Assembly (NCBI GenBank): GCA_019096065.1
Contig: JAGUCH010000003.1
Span: 2,418,001-2,482,000, forward strand
Length of the DNA: 64,000 bases
Direction of reading: 5' to 3'
DNA from: Paracyclopina nana
Lineage: Eukaryota; Arthropoda; Copepoda; Cyclopoida; Cyclopettidae
Part shown: piece after piece, positions 10,218-21,988 of the stretch
How the letters are laid out: the number at the start of each line of letters is the position of its first letter
Numbering within the stretch: position 1 is the stretch's first letter
Made by a program: the position numbers and the translations under genes
The notes under the pieces: generated by a model
What the model was told of the DNA's origin: nothing
What the model saw: only the letters and a program-made list of their open reading frames with translations
The model's database searches: none

Positions 10218-13200
10218 CTACATTGAATTGTGAGCAAGAGCTTTGGCTAATTTGGCTAAATTCTTGCGATCGTCCCGTTCAATCAGTTTTTTCATCAAAT
10301 CTTGATAGAGCTCAACATCTTCTTCGTACAGCAGACGAGCTGATTGACTCACGTAGTCGAAATACATCTGGAGATCATCTTTGTTAGCGGGCATGCCATC
10401 GAAGCAACTTTTCACATCCACAAACCTCTCATACATTTCCTCGTCATTTTCGCTTGGCATCGGTAAAAGCTCCTTGGTGTAGTCATGCGGCTGATAGTCG
10501 AAGGGTAAAAATAAGTGCTCTGTGTCGGCATCTTTTATGCTTGCCAAGGGCTTGATTGGGAAGTCGGGCTTGGCAATCTTGTCAAACTTCATCCAACGCG
10601 AGTACATTTCGGTATCCTCCTCATTTGGATCCGCCAGATCAATGCCAAAGGTTGACTTAGAGTCGGTGAACAGGCCCTCAAAAGTGAGACTTTTCATGAT
10701 CGTCACATCTGGATCGATGACAGCTGCTTCCTCGGCAATTTCAGGCACCATTTCGAAGTTCTCTTCTGAAGAGGATCCATCTTCATCGCTAGATTCTGTC
10801 GTTTGGGATGTATTTGAGGCCGTTGAGCTAGTGCCTGCCACGGAGGGGTTTTTGGTGGAGCTGGCCAAGTGTGCCCCATTGTTGCTTTTACCATTGTTTG
10901 GAGCTTTAGAAGAGAAAACGCCCCCAGTTCCCCAAGCCAAAAGGGCAGCAAACGAGCTTCTGACATTATTGGCATTGCTTTCTTCGCGCCTCTTGCCCTC
11001 GCGAGCTCTCACCACAAAAGGGCTGAAATAGTATTGCACAATATTTCAAAAGCTGACAAATGTAATGAATTCTTGGCACATACCTGAATTCAGTCTCACA
11101 ATTGGGCATGTAGTCCCGGACGGAATTGCTCAGCTCTTTGAAAGCAAAAGCCTCACTCAGCACAGTGAGCCTGTGAGGATGATAGTGGTCCCGATAAAGG
11201 TCGAAAGGCTCTCTTCGTGAATTGTAGTTCATGACAGACAGACATTCCTTGCGCATTTCACTCACCGAAAATGGCAAGCATTTTCGCATAGAAATGTCCC
11301 ACCACCTAAGCTGCAAGGATCTTCGATATTCCTGCATCAGCTTGATGCTGCAAAGCTCAGGTGCGTGCAAGTACGAATCATATGGAGCATCCTTGTCCCA
11401 CAAAGAAGGCTTTCCCCTTTGCGGAATGAAAACTCCCAAAAACAAGTTCATTCTGAGGTGGGAAAAAAATTATATTAACTAATGTAATTGAAAATGTTTT
11501 TTCGCTTACGTGTTTTGCTTCTCAGCATCAGTTAAAGCGTTGCTGTAGTATCTTCTGACAGTTTGAGTGATATCATTTGCTCTGCTCGTCCATTTGGATT
11601 CCTTACGGTAAGATTTGATGCGATGGATCAGCTGAGACCCTCCGTACTGCAGGGCCAACGTGTCGCCATGGTCCTCAAACATGGCTTCCAGGATCCTGGA
11701 GCAATCGGTGTCATATTCCACATGAGGCTCATCCAGAAATCCCAATGCATGCAGCTGAAGTCCCAAAGCCACCTTTGCTATGACAAATTGAGCAGTGTTG
11801 GTCCTGTCGAGGCAGTCCACGCAATTAGTTCTGACAATCCCAGTTTGCTTGCTTCCATTATTGCCCTCCCTTTCTTTGCCCTGGAAGCGTTTAGTGACAT
11901 CCTGGTCAGTCTCAAGAGTCTCCCAGTAATATGGGCCTTGACTCTGGAAAATCCCAGTCTCGTTGATGGCTTTGGTGGCTATTTCAGCCAACTTTGCCAT
12001 CACTTCCACATCCTTCTTTTTGCTGCATCGTGCCATGTCGAAATGCACGTACTGGATGTGATCCTCCTCGTGCAAAAAGATATTGAGGTAATGCACCGTG
12101 GAGCACAAATAGTCACTCAAAAGGCTCTCGTGTTTCCTTCGCTTTTCGCGTTTCTTCACCAAGTTCAAAATGACCACAGGCGAGCCATAACGAGTCATCA
12201 ATTGGTTGAAGTGCCTCCCTCCAGTTCTGCACATGGGGTCCGACATTTGGAAGAATATCTGAGGTTTCGGCACCATTGTGGTGGTATCTTGCGACCAATG
12301 GCCAGGCACCGAGCCTCTGATTTGGACAAACGAGGTCACCTTGGCCTTGTCAAAGTTGGAGATGGAGCTGTCAAAGACGATCTGCTCAGTCTCAACTTCA
12401 TTGGCCACATCTCCCTTGTAATTGGCGCCTCTCTTCAAGAACCTCGTTCCAGCGAACCTATTTGATCTCCTGGCTATTAATGTGAGCATGACAGGTGAGC
12501 CATAAATGCTGACATTGGCCTGGTCCACAAACCCATGAATCACGTTGAGAATCCAGTCATGGTGGACCTTGTGCTTGATGGGTTCAATCAGGTACTCATT
12601 CCACAGGTACCTCTCATTCGGCTTGCTGACATACGAAAACTTCTGTAGCTTCACATTGGCAGAGGTTAAGGCTACCTTCAAAAGGCTAGTCTTGGAGTGC
12701 GAGGTCAAGTATTGCGGATCAGCCAGATTGTACTGGACAGTGTTGGTGAGATCGTAGCTATAGCTGAAGTAGAAATTGGAGCTCAAATCGATGGCTTGGA
12801 ACATTTTCACGTAGCGAGCTTCATCCGGATGGAAATCCCGAACATCCTCACAGGGAATGTAGATCATGGCAGTGTCCTCGATCTTGTAGATACTGTGATG
12901 ACCCAGCATTGCAGCCTTCAGCCTTTTGGTGATGAGAATGATGTAGTAGCCCTCCAAGAAACGTACAAAGCCAATGATGCCATAAGACGAGATGGTTTTG
13001 CAGAAACCAGAGCCCATTTTTTGGCCAACTTTGCTCCGATTTCCAGTGTCGATCATGTTGAGCAGATCACGGATTTCCTTCTCAGTGTAGACAACCCGGT
13101 CATCGCTGATAATGAGCTCTTTGGGATCGGTACGATCGATTTTGATCACTCTGAAACGAGCCTGAGCGTCGTTCGATCCAATGATGTATAGACGCTAAGA

Positions 13201-13335
13201 CAAAAAGAAAAACAAAGATTAAAAATACGCCAAAATGACGAGTGCAAAAATGCGTACCACTTTGGTCTCATAAATGACAATCTTTTGCACAGACTTGCTC
13301 AAAGGGTGAAACTCCATCGAGTCGTTTTCACCCAT
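10218..13335 (-). CDS. FIG4: FIG4-like polyphosphoinositide phosphatase (Sac domain)
   Basis: Coding exons on the minus strand: 13335-13258, 13194-11510, 11452-11084, 11022-10218; all junctions are GT-AG and the frame holds (978 residues; human FIG4 is 907). The ATG at 13335 is preferred because the first exon's 26 codons join the Sac domain in frame. The catalytic CX5R motif reads CVDCLDRT near residue 484, close to the human position. FIG4 removes the 5-phosphate of PI(3,5)P2 and works with PIKfyve and VAC14 on endolysosomal membranes (family knowledge). The last exon holds a Ser/Asn/Glu-rich linker and then a conserved-looking C-terminal helical region. The gene is flanked on both sides by copies of the same inverted-repeat element. 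Identification is secure. Confidence 0.95.
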
Positions 13336-14265
13336 GTTGCTAAAACGGGCGGATCCTCCCGATTTGTGACACTTGCCTTATAAAATGCGCGTGTTTGTTG
13401 ACGTTTCGTTTGACAGCGACGAGAGATCGAGCAAAAAGGTCGACAACATTATAGGTATGGAGCGAGCCGTAACATTTTAGGAAAATCATATCAGTAGAGT
13501 ACTTTAATTTCCGAAAAGTTCATAAGTACTAAGTTCGACCATATACAGACTGTCCCGGAGATTTCTGCACACTTAGAAATCAAAAGTTTGTGTTACAAAT
13601 TCGGTAAATATTAGACACAATGGATATCATTGGAAAGCTTGAATCTTTGGCCATCTTTTTTGCTTCAATGGAGAAAAGAAATTAAAAGTAAAAAAATGAG
13701 AAAACTTAATTTTCCTGAGGTCCCCTTAATTTTTCTCCCAAAAAAGCAAATTTGCCGAAACCAGCTATTATTGACCAAATTTTCATCTAAGCTAATCGTG
13801 GCTATTTTTTGACATTTTTTCATGAAAAAAATCTTGCAGCACTGTGCTGACTCATCAGAAAGGATATTTTTGAGCATAAAGAAAAAAGACAACTAGATTT
13901 AGGCGTTTTAAAAGTCCTTATAACTTGACTCTATTACCTTGGCTTAAAGCGCTCCATCGGCTAATATTTGTACTTTAATTCAGTGCCAAAATGCCATTGA
14001 AGCAAAGATCAAAATGAACAAATATCTGTAGGCACAAAGTACAGCCAGTTCAGCACTATTTGAGGCATTCATCTCTACAAAGTCAATAGCTTTGCTAGGT
14101 AGTTATGGGGGGCAAGCACTTCTCCCCGGTTCCAATAAAAAAATTACACGGCATTGGCCGGTTTTTGGTAGGTGGTCTTTCAGAAAAGGGCAGTTGTAGT
14201 TTTTAAAATGGTCAGAAAAATTGTTGTAAAGTTGTGTGTGCGGAATTTCTCATTCACATGAAAAC

Positions 14266-14831
14266 CAGTGTTGCCAACGGATTTTTTGGCTTCCGACCAC
14301 TTTTTTTCGCAAAAACGACCACTTTTGCGACCACAATTTTTCCATGAATCCAAAAACGACCAATTTTGCGACCAGTAGCCAAAAAACAGCAAAAAAGGTG
14401 CATTTTTTGGCCAAAAATTGGCTTTTTTGCTTTCTGTTTTGTGTTTGGAGGCCTGAATAGTGAACCAAAACAAAAAAACAAACATATTTGCATTAAAATG
14501 ACTTTTTTCAAAAAGCCACTTTATGGGAGGAGCTTAGTTCCACAAACTGGCTGTTCCCTAACATAAAAAAAGAATTTTCGTGTTTATGCTTTTTTCAATT
14601 ATTTTTGCCAATTTTTGGATTTGAGTTCATGTCTAACATCAAATTCATCAATGCAGATCTAAAAAATTCCGGGTTATTTTGAAAAAATGGCAAACGTAAG
14701 CTATTTTTCCGTATTTCTTGGCACTTTCGAAAACGACCACTTTTGCGACCACCGACCACCAAAAATTTTCCCGACTAAATCAACTCAAAAACGACCACAT
14801 TGGTCGTTTCCGACCACCGTTGGCAACACTG
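14266..14831. mobile_element. hAT-like MITE, family 1 (566 bp)
   Basis: Perfect 15-bp terminal inverted repeats CAGTGTTGCCAACGG / CCGTTGGCAACACTG, flanked by an 8-bp direct repeat ATGAAAAC (14258-14265 and 14832-14839). An 8-bp target duplication and CAG-type ends are the hAT signature. Near both ends the short word CGACCA is repeated many times, as expected for subterminal transposase-binding repeats. There is no transposase frame; the roughly 100-codon frames inside are AT-rich chance openings. Confidence 0.9.
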
Positions 14832-14910
14832 ATGAAAACGGCTTTTTGAACACAGTGGTTCAAAATCCTATCTAAACGAGCACGGGGAAAAAACTCGCGA
14901 AATGGTTGGA

Positions 14911-14995
14911 CGTAGTGATGAAACGAGCCAGAAATTTTCAGCTGTATCAAGCTTCAAGCTTTTAAAAATGTGTTCGAGCGATCCCAAGCTTTAGG
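14911..14995. mobile_element. Partial copy of hAT-like MITE family 2
   Basis: This stretch is a diverged copy of one end of the element at 15149-15594. It shares the GTGATG.AACGAG end and the words TTCAAGCTT and GTTCGAGCGATCCCAAGC in the same order. Only one end is present. Confidence 0.6.
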
Positions 14996-15148
14996 GCAGA
15001 ATGAGAATTTGGCGATTTGGCAGAATTTTTCATGCGCGTGAAAACAGCTTTTTGAACCACTGTGCACCCTAATAAGACTACTTTTTATATTTAGAATTCA
15101 GTTAACAGTTTTTACCTGTCAACTGGTCAAGTCGACTTTGCTACTTAA

Positions 15149-15594
15149 TAGTGATGGAACGAGTTTCAGCTTGGCTTGAAAGCTTGAAGCTGAAACCCAG
15201 CTTGAGCTACATAAGCAAAAAGCTTGGGATCGCTCGAACCAAATTTTGAAAAGCTTGACACCAAAAAATTTCAAAACTTTATCCATTTTTAATCAAAACA
15301 AAAAAGGGCTGATCTTAAAATCAGCAAATACTTGAGGGAGTGAAGTACTTAAATCTAAGTTAAAGCTATTTCTTTATTTGCGCTTTTTGGGTAATTTTGT
15401 CAAATCTGGTGACTTATCGCCATTTTTTACGTCAAAAGACTAAAAAAGTGAAAAGCTTGAAAAAAGCTTGAAATGTGAAATTTTGAGCTTGAAAAAGCTT
15501 GATAATTTTTTTCAAAAGCTTGGGATCGCTCGAACACTTTTCAAAAAGCTTGAAGCTTGATCAAGCTGAAAATTTCCGGCTCGTTCCATCACTA
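15149..15594. mobile_element. hAT-like MITE, family 2 (446 bp)
   Basis: Perfect 15-bp terminal inverted repeats TAGTGATGGAACGAG / CTCGTTCCATCACTA, flanked by the 8-bp direct repeat CTACTTAA (15141-15148 and 15595-15602). The subterminal zones are crowded with AAGCTTG words on both strands. It is non-coding. The exact target duplication suggests little decay since insertion. Confidence 0.9.
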
Positions 15595-16029
15595 CTACTT
15601 AAAGAGGTCAACTCGCAGTCAGTATGCTACTTGTCACCCGGTAACTTCTATTCTATTCATAAGATCAATTTTCATTGGTCCTTTTAAATTCTCTGATCTG
15701 ATTGGTTCCGTCAATTTTTGCCTTTTGCCCGTGTCAGAACGCGCGCCCGCTCCCAATAAGGCCACTGCCCTCTAAAAATGTTTCAAAATAAGTATTTTAA
15801 ACATCACATCTTTGGGATTTTTTGTTTATGAAGATAAAATGTTTCACCAATTTTATGAGAAATTGAATAAATAATTATTTTGTGAAAGTGACTTTTCATC
15901 AAAAAAAAAAAAAAAAATCAGTGAAAATGGGCGTGAATTTGGAGTAACTATCAATTTTGTGGTCTAAATCAAAATTTGAATAAATCAAAATTTGAATTAA
16001 TACTTTTTAAAAATCTCAAAACCAAAAAA

Positions 16030-16331
16030 TGAAAAGAAGGTGACTCACCAATACTAAGTTGATGGAAAGCTTCCTTAATACGCGAGTATAGCCCAAGTCC
16101 TGGATATGAATTTGGAAACGTAGCGTTGAAATAAACGTCTAAACGATGTGAAAAACCTTGATGAACTGATGTATTTTGTGGTAAGCTGACAGCTTGTACA
16201 AAAGCTAAGAATACTGAGGTAACTGTAGATCAGTTACAGTTTTGAACTGACGAGGTCTCCTGGGAATCGGCGCGTTGCTCAGGTTGCGAGATCGGTACGC
16301 TATAGTAGCGATGGAACTTTTCTTCCGATCA
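16030..16331 (-). repeat. LTR (3' LTR) of the non-coding LTR element
   Basis: 302 bp, TG...CA ends; near-identical to 18743-19044. It is followed on the plus strand by TTCCCCGC, the complement of the candidate polypurine tract. Confidence 0.9.
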
Positions 16332-18742
16332 TTCCCCGCATTCAAGGAATCTTGAATCCTGTTCGAAAAGTTCCACTCCTTAGGTCTAAGGTGAGCTTGA
16401 TGGCTGCATTGAGCACCTTATGGGGTTGTGGAGGTGAAGTCGGGAACCTGGCCTTGCTGACATCTTGGAGGATTAGTCAGTTGGCTGATGATGGCAACCA
16501 TGTCCAGACGCAGCTGCGGTTTGATCTCCATAGGCTTAATATAGGAAATGTGCCCAAGTGAGTCCTCAGACTCATTTGAAACTTGGAACCATTGGGAGAT
16601 GCTGATGAAGCCTTGGATCTGGAGCTGTTGTCTATCCAGCATCCATTTGTTTGATAATCTGGGTCTGTCTTTGCCTCAGATTTGTTGGAATTGGAAGCAA
16701 TTAGTTTTGCTTTCCCCGCAATTACAAGGTTATTGTAATTCCTTGTCTACTAATTGCGACTTATTTTTACTTTTCATTTCATAGTTTACTCAGCCTTGCG
16801 TGGGTTTCTTTCCCCGCATTTAGTGCTTGAGTCACTTGGGAATCAAATACTTATATTTGAAGCTTGACTTTTAAGTCCAAGTGTATTTATTAATACTACT
16901 TTTTAGATATGGCATTTAAGCTCTTGAATTCTTCCTTTAGGTGAGAATCGTTAGTGGAGAAGAATTCGGCCTGTGCATCTTTTATTAAGTAAATAAGAGC
17001 ATGCTGCCTGTCTTTGATTGTCGATCGGGACTTTTGCTTTAGCTGAAAGTCCGGCAGAATTGCTGCTCCCCTTTCACCGTGTTTTTCAAGTACTCTGTTG
17101 CCTAGCTTGTTCCTAGCTTCCATCAATCTATTTGTGATGCGTAATAGGCGACTAAGGTTACTGTAATGTTTTCTCAGATAACCGTCCGTGAACAGCGGTT
17201 TCGTATTTATTGATTTTATAAAGTCCAGCGCGTATGTAAATGTAAGAGCTGAATGACTTTTGCTTCAGCTGAAAGTCAGTTAGAATGTTTTTTTTTTTTT
17301 TTTTTTAGCTTCATGCTTGTTTTTTAGCATTTTGTCCAGGTATTTCATGAAGACATGGTCTTTATATGGACTGACATGGCTTGCATTTTTCTAATCCTGA
17401 TTACCCGCAAATGATGCTGCTGCTGAAATCCACTTAAGCATTGGTATTTTTGAATTCTTACTTTAGTTGAGAATCTGTAGCAGAGAAAAGTTCTGCTTGT
17501 GCTTCACTTATTAGGAAAGACACTGCTTGCGTTTGATATAAGATTTTAACTTTTGCTTGAGCTGAAAGTCCAGCAGAATTTTCTCTTTGTCATGCTTTTC
17601 AATGCATTTTTAGCCAATTTATTTTTTAGGGTTGGAGCTCCCATGGAGAGTTTTTTTTTTTTTCTAAATTGGGGCTGGATGTGAAACCTTAAGACTATTT
17701 GGGAGACCTTGTGATCAAGCCAAATGTCAATATACTTTTGATAAATTCGGGCAGTGTGTATTAGCACCTTGCCGCACTCGAGAATTTTGTCAATTTTGGC
17801 AGGTTGCTGTAAGTGCTTTGCCTGAAATAAGTTGATTCCGACGTCATTTTTAGACTGCCTGGAAGATGCTACGACAATTTCGTTTATACCGGGAGGCCTC
17901 AATTAGTGCCTTGCCCAAAATTAGTAAATCCCGACGTCCTTTTAAGACTGCCGGCAATTGTTTGCCGCCGTTTCCGCCGTTTTTCGGCCCTTTTTCGGCT
18001 GTTTCTGGTCGGAAAATGCCCTATAGCAGCTGTTTAGGCTATTTTCCGAATTTTGGCGATGTAGCCAATGTAATTGTTTGAAAAATTTGCACTGATCAGG
18101 GAGACAAGGTCAAGCCTGACTTGAGCAAACAAGGTCGGCTCTTATGGATCCATCTGGATTCACTTGGAGGATCGTATTACCCAAGACAACTTATGCAGTC
18201 AGCTTGGGCTTTTTGGAAAGCTCTGTGATCTGGGTGGATGCTGCTTGCAATATTGGCCCACAACAAGACAACAAGCTAGCTCTAATGATGATCTTATTAC
18301 CCAAAGCAACTTGTACAGTCTGCTTGGGTTTTTCAGAATAACTCAATCGAGTTTCACTTAATTGTTTCCGGTTTGGGACCAACACTTTACAGGGTGAGTT
18401 GCGGCCTGTTGTTATTGGCCTGCAACTGCAAAAAATTAGCTATCTCAAGTGATGATCTTATTACCCAGTAACGGCTTGTACAGCGCGTTTTGTGATTTTC
18501 AGAATAACTCAAATGAGAGTCGCTTAGAACGGTCCTCGCGTGACGTCTGTACGACTGCCAGGGGACAAAACGCGTCGGGCGGGATTTTTCCAGCCAAAAG
18601 CGCAGGATACTAGCGTCTGCACTCCTTGTACAGGTGTGACTGATGACCACTAGCAAATGAGTTCGATTTCTCAACTATACTATGCCCAGGTTGCCCAATT
18701 CGGACTCTCGTGGGTACACCGGCCTGGTAACGTTGGGTGCCA

Positions 18743-19044
18743 TGAAAAGAAGGTGACTCACCAATACTAAGTTGATGGAAAGCTTCCTTAATACGCGAGT
18801 ATAGCCCAAGTCCTGGATATGAACTTGGAAACGTAGCGTTGAAATAAACGTCTAAACGATGTGAAAAACCTTGATGAACTGATGTATTTTGTGGTAAGCT
18901 GACAGCTTGTACAAAAGCTAAGAATACTGAGGTAACTGTAGATCAGTTACAGTTTTGAACTGACGAGGTCTCCTGGGAATCGGCGCGTTGCTCAGGTTGC
19001 GAGATCGGTACGCTATAGTAGCGATGGAACTTTTCTTCCGATCA
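18743..19044 (-). repeat. LTR (5' LTR) of the non-coding LTR element
   Basis: 302 bp, TG...CA ends, one difference from the partner LTR. The primer-like TGGCACCC begins directly next to it on the minus strand (18742 downward). Confidence 0.9.
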
Positions 19045-19489
19045 AAAAAGATGGCTTAAGTTTCAAGCTTTTCAACGGTATCCATTGTGTCTTGTATTTC
19101 CAGAAGTTTTAACACAAACTTTTGATTTCAAAGTGTACAGAAATCTACGGGACAGACTGTATATGTATGTAATGTCCGAATCCACCTATAGTTGTGCTCC
19201 GAATTATTTTGTATTAGTATGTCAGAGCACTTGTAGAAGTTAGGGTTTTTACCACGTAATAGGGTTAGTGGGTTACGCGTAGACGCATCAGCTAACTGCT
19301 GACCCCATTTTGTTCAGTTTATGCTTCATGGGGATTTCTATGAAGTGAATTGAACAAATTAACAGAATGAGTACAGCTGATTTTCTCTGCATGCGGTTCA
19401 CCCTATTAATTAGTGCTAAAAAGTCGCGGAGGAATATCTAGAACCCTAGCAGAAGTAGTTTTTCCGAATTGAGTTGTGAAGTATGTTCG

Positions 19490-20000
19490 TAGGGCTGATT
19501 TCAGGGGTATCAACAAACTGCTAACTACTGCTCATGTACTGGTGAAAGTTGACCAGCATAAAATAGAAATTAAAAAATGAGTAATTTACTCTCTTCTAAG
19601 ACCTGACTCAGCATTCTTGACCCAATGCTGAGCTCTGCTGAGAATTTGAGGCACCTGAGTCAACCCAACATGTAGATTTAGCAAGGATCTACTAAATCCG
19701 TTTTTTTGGTTGCCCTGAACATCCACAGTAGTACTTGCAGGCTCAGCATTCTTGACGCTTTGCTGAGCCCTGCTGAAAAGAGGCAGCTGAGTCAATTTTA
19801 AGGGCCGATTTCAGGAGTATCAACAAACTACCAACAATGCCCTTGTACTGAAAGTTCACCAGCACAAAATGGAAATTAAAAAATGAGCCATTTACTCATA
19901 TTCTTGACCCAAGACTGAGCTCTGCTGAGAATTTGAGGCACCTGAGTCAACCCCAAGATGTAGATTTAGTGAGGATCTACAAATAGGGATACAAATAGCG
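19490..20000. repeat. Diverged fragment of the foldback-type repeat family seen at 57141-62129
   Basis: It carries two imperfect copies of the module with GACTCAGCATTCTTGAC, CTGAGTCAACCC and AAGGGCCGATTTCAGGAGTA in the same order as the 324-bp units of the large element in the CUB gene intron. No inverted partner is visible here. It lies just downstream (3' side) of the sulfotransferase gene. Confidence 0.75.
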
Positions 20001-20106
20001 ACAAAATGTTGTGATCTGGATGTCCATACCGCAAATTTTCGGACAAAATTAAGGCGCCCGGAAGTTAACCAAAATTAGAACGAACCAAGTTGAAAATGAT
20101 ATAGTT

Positions 20107-21623
20107 TTAGTAATGGTAATCAAATAGCTGCAAATCGAAATAGTAAAGAATCTTGAGCCTGTCAATGTCCTTGGATGATATTTGAGCGAGATATTTTTTG
20201 AGCAAAGCATTGTTTTCCTCTGTTGAATGGTGTGGTTGATTCCATTGCTAAAATTATTATTTTTTAATAATAATTAATCTAATTCAAATGTCAGGCCTAC
20301 TGAAGGTGGTATTATGTGATCCCAATGCATAGTTTTCAACATTTGTTGGGTTTCCAGTACTAGATTTTCATATTTGAGAATAATATCGTAATGTATTGAG
20401 CAGACTGAGCAACTCAAAAACATGGGTATCCAATGTCTAACAAATATGGCAAGAAAGATTTTTTGAAAAGTCAATGTGTCTGCTAAAAAATGCTTACGAG
20501 TCCATTTTTTCTGGCGGTGTATCCAATACCCATTTGACGAACTCTTGAAAAGTGATAATTTCAGTCCTTTGAATTACCACAAAAATGTAATAATTGTTAT
20601 TCGTAAAATCAGATTAAAATTACTTGTTTACAATTTTCCGATTCTGTGTGAGGTATCCATATTTAGCTTTTATTTCTGGCGCATATTTGTCATAAAACCA
20701 TGTCTAAAAGAAAAGGAAACATCTTTAACAAATGGAATATGCTTCCAGGGAAATAGCTTACATAAACTTTCTCAAACTTGCTTCTGTATGCAGAAATAAG
20801 CCTATAAAATGGATGTCTTACTATGATGAATTTGAGAGGATTCTTCTCTCGTAGAAAAGATGCATAATCTTGCTTTTGTACTTTTGGATAAGTAAGATAC
20901 ACTTTCCTATGCCATTCTTCATAAGTGTAAGGATCGAGTGGAAATTTAGTTTTCTGAATGGAAAAATGAGAATAGTTGGTTACAAATGCAGCATTTTGCT
21001 CTCGCTGTTATATCACTTGCAGTTTTGTTCACCCAAAGTATCATGAGGTTTTGGTACCATTTTGTAGAAGCTGCTTTGTGTATTGGACAATACAAGAAAT
21101 TATCAAGATGATCGTAAACATCATATTCATTGGCAAGCCTTTTCAAATCTGTGCCAAAACATAAAAAAACAACTTATTTTAATAGGGCGAAATGTATAAC
21201 TGATAATTACCATTTGGCACTTTGTCGCATACTTGGCTCACACGTTCACTTCTTTTCTGCATCAGCTCTTGAAATTGGTTGCGTTCAAGCCGGCTTATGC
21301 TCCTATTTGACTTAATGGTTCCAAGTTGAAACTGCTTTTTGATAGTTTCATTTGTCCCGTATAAGAGATAGTAGAAGGAATACTTTTCTGATTCGAAATT
21401 GAGAAGATCCTACAACAAATTTGCCGGCTTATGAATATTAGCGTGATCACTTTCAACTTACAGGGTCGGGTTCAATGTGAATTTCCGGGCAGTTGTCAAC
21501 TATCACAATTTCCACTCTGCTATTCCCATTAGTCAGCCCAATTGAGGCCAACATCATAAGTGATAAATTCCATGCTAGAAACGCAGTCAGAAACATATAA
21601 TAATTGAGTCTAAGTCGGGCCAT
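20107..21623 (-). CDS. Carbohydrate sulfotransferase (Sulfotransfer_2 / HNK1ST-C4ST type)
   Basis: Eight minus-strand exons fit: 21623-21462, 21409-21211, 21148-21033, 20953-20762, 20703-20624, 20566-20498, 20436-20301, 20247-20107 (364 residues). Residues about 8-28 form one hydrophobic segment, as in type II Golgi membrane enzymes. The PAPS 5'-phosphosulfate-binding motif reads IHKAASTKW and the 3'-phosphate-binding motif VRHPFYRLISAYRSKF. The family transfers sulfate from PAPS to sugars on glycoproteins or chondroitin; the acceptor here cannot be told. An in-frame upstream ATG at 21662 would add 13 residues. That position is only a few bases from the start of a divergent PTER cassette at 21667, so the two 5' regions overlap or share a promoter. 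Confidence 0.88.
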
Positions 21624-21666
21624 ACTCGAAGCAGTTGTCGACTCTGCTACAGCAACCCTCAAAGCA

Positions 21667-21904
21667 ATGACAACTGTGACAACAGGTGAAAACTATACCT
21701 TATAGTATTCAAATGTGAGCGATTATCTCATGATATGACATCATTTATAGTTTTGGGGAAGATTGCCACTTCAGAGTTGGGTGCAACCCTCACGCATGAA
21801 CATGTTTCAATGGACTTTTTTTGCCAATTTCGTCCACCCAAAGAAGAAACGCTATGCAATCTGGATTGGAAACTAGAGAACTTAGGCTGGATCAAGCAGC
21901 ATCC
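21667..21904 (+). CDS. Alternative or orphan first two exons of a phosphotriesterase-related gene
   Basis: A 19-base exon (ATG at 21667 to 21685, donor GTGAAA) and a second exon 21751-21904 (acceptor TTTATAG, donor GTATGA) reproduce the first two exons of PTER in the same splice phases. Exon 2 encodes the metal-binding THEH motif and the segment up to WIKQHP, and is fully open. It ends in the same phase as exon 2 of the downstream gene and could be spliced to that gene's exon 3 (22298). It is either a second promoter-exon cassette of the gene at 21989 or the remnant of a further tandem copy. Exons 3-8 of its own are absent before 21989. Confidence 0.7.
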
Positions 21905-21988
21905 GTATGAATTCATTTTTTACTCAATTGCGAGCATGAAACAAGTTTTAGTCGATAGATAAGCGCAGCAGTTGCAAGTTTCACTGAA

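Larger units (their letters stand above)
16030..19044 (-). mobile_element. Non-coding (non-autonomous) LTR retrotransposon
   Basis: Two direct 302-bp LTRs (16030-16331 and 18743-19044), each TG...CA, differ at only one position by my count, so insertion is recent. A 5-bp AAAAA target duplication flanks them inside element copy B. On the minus strand the base after the right LTR begins TGGCACCCAACG, a primer-site-like sequence. The other LTR is preceded by a purine tract ending GCGGGGAA, so the element reads leftward. The 2.4-kb interior has no protein frame and must be mobilised in trans. The superfamily cannot be assigned without a coding relative. Confidence 0.88.
13546..19159. mobile_element. 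Terminal-inverted-repeat element, copy B, interrupted by nested insertions
   Basis: Left end CAGACTGTCCCG at 13546 and right end CGGGACAGACTG at 19159 are inverted and match copy A; TATA flanks both sides as a probable target duplication. The element's own sequence is found in pieces: 13546-13892, about 15756-16029 and 19045-19159. Between the first two lies about 1.86 kb of other DNA holding two hAT-like MITEs. Between the last two lies a 3.0-kb LTR element. The pieces align in order with copy A read in reverse. Confidence 0.8.

Noticed and set aside
11563-12465. 300-codon plus-strand frame
   Set aside because: It is antisense to the FIG4 catalytic domain and has no recognisable domain of its own.
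14180-14566. Several overlapping frames of 66-101 codons rich in Phe, Lys and Trp
   Set aside because: They lie inside a hAT-like MITE with perfect ends and come from low-complexity T/A-rich subterminal repeats.
16332-18742. Possible coding interior of the LTR element at 16030-19044
   Set aside because: No frame longer than about 120 codons and none with protease, polymerase or integrase motifs, so it is called non-coding.
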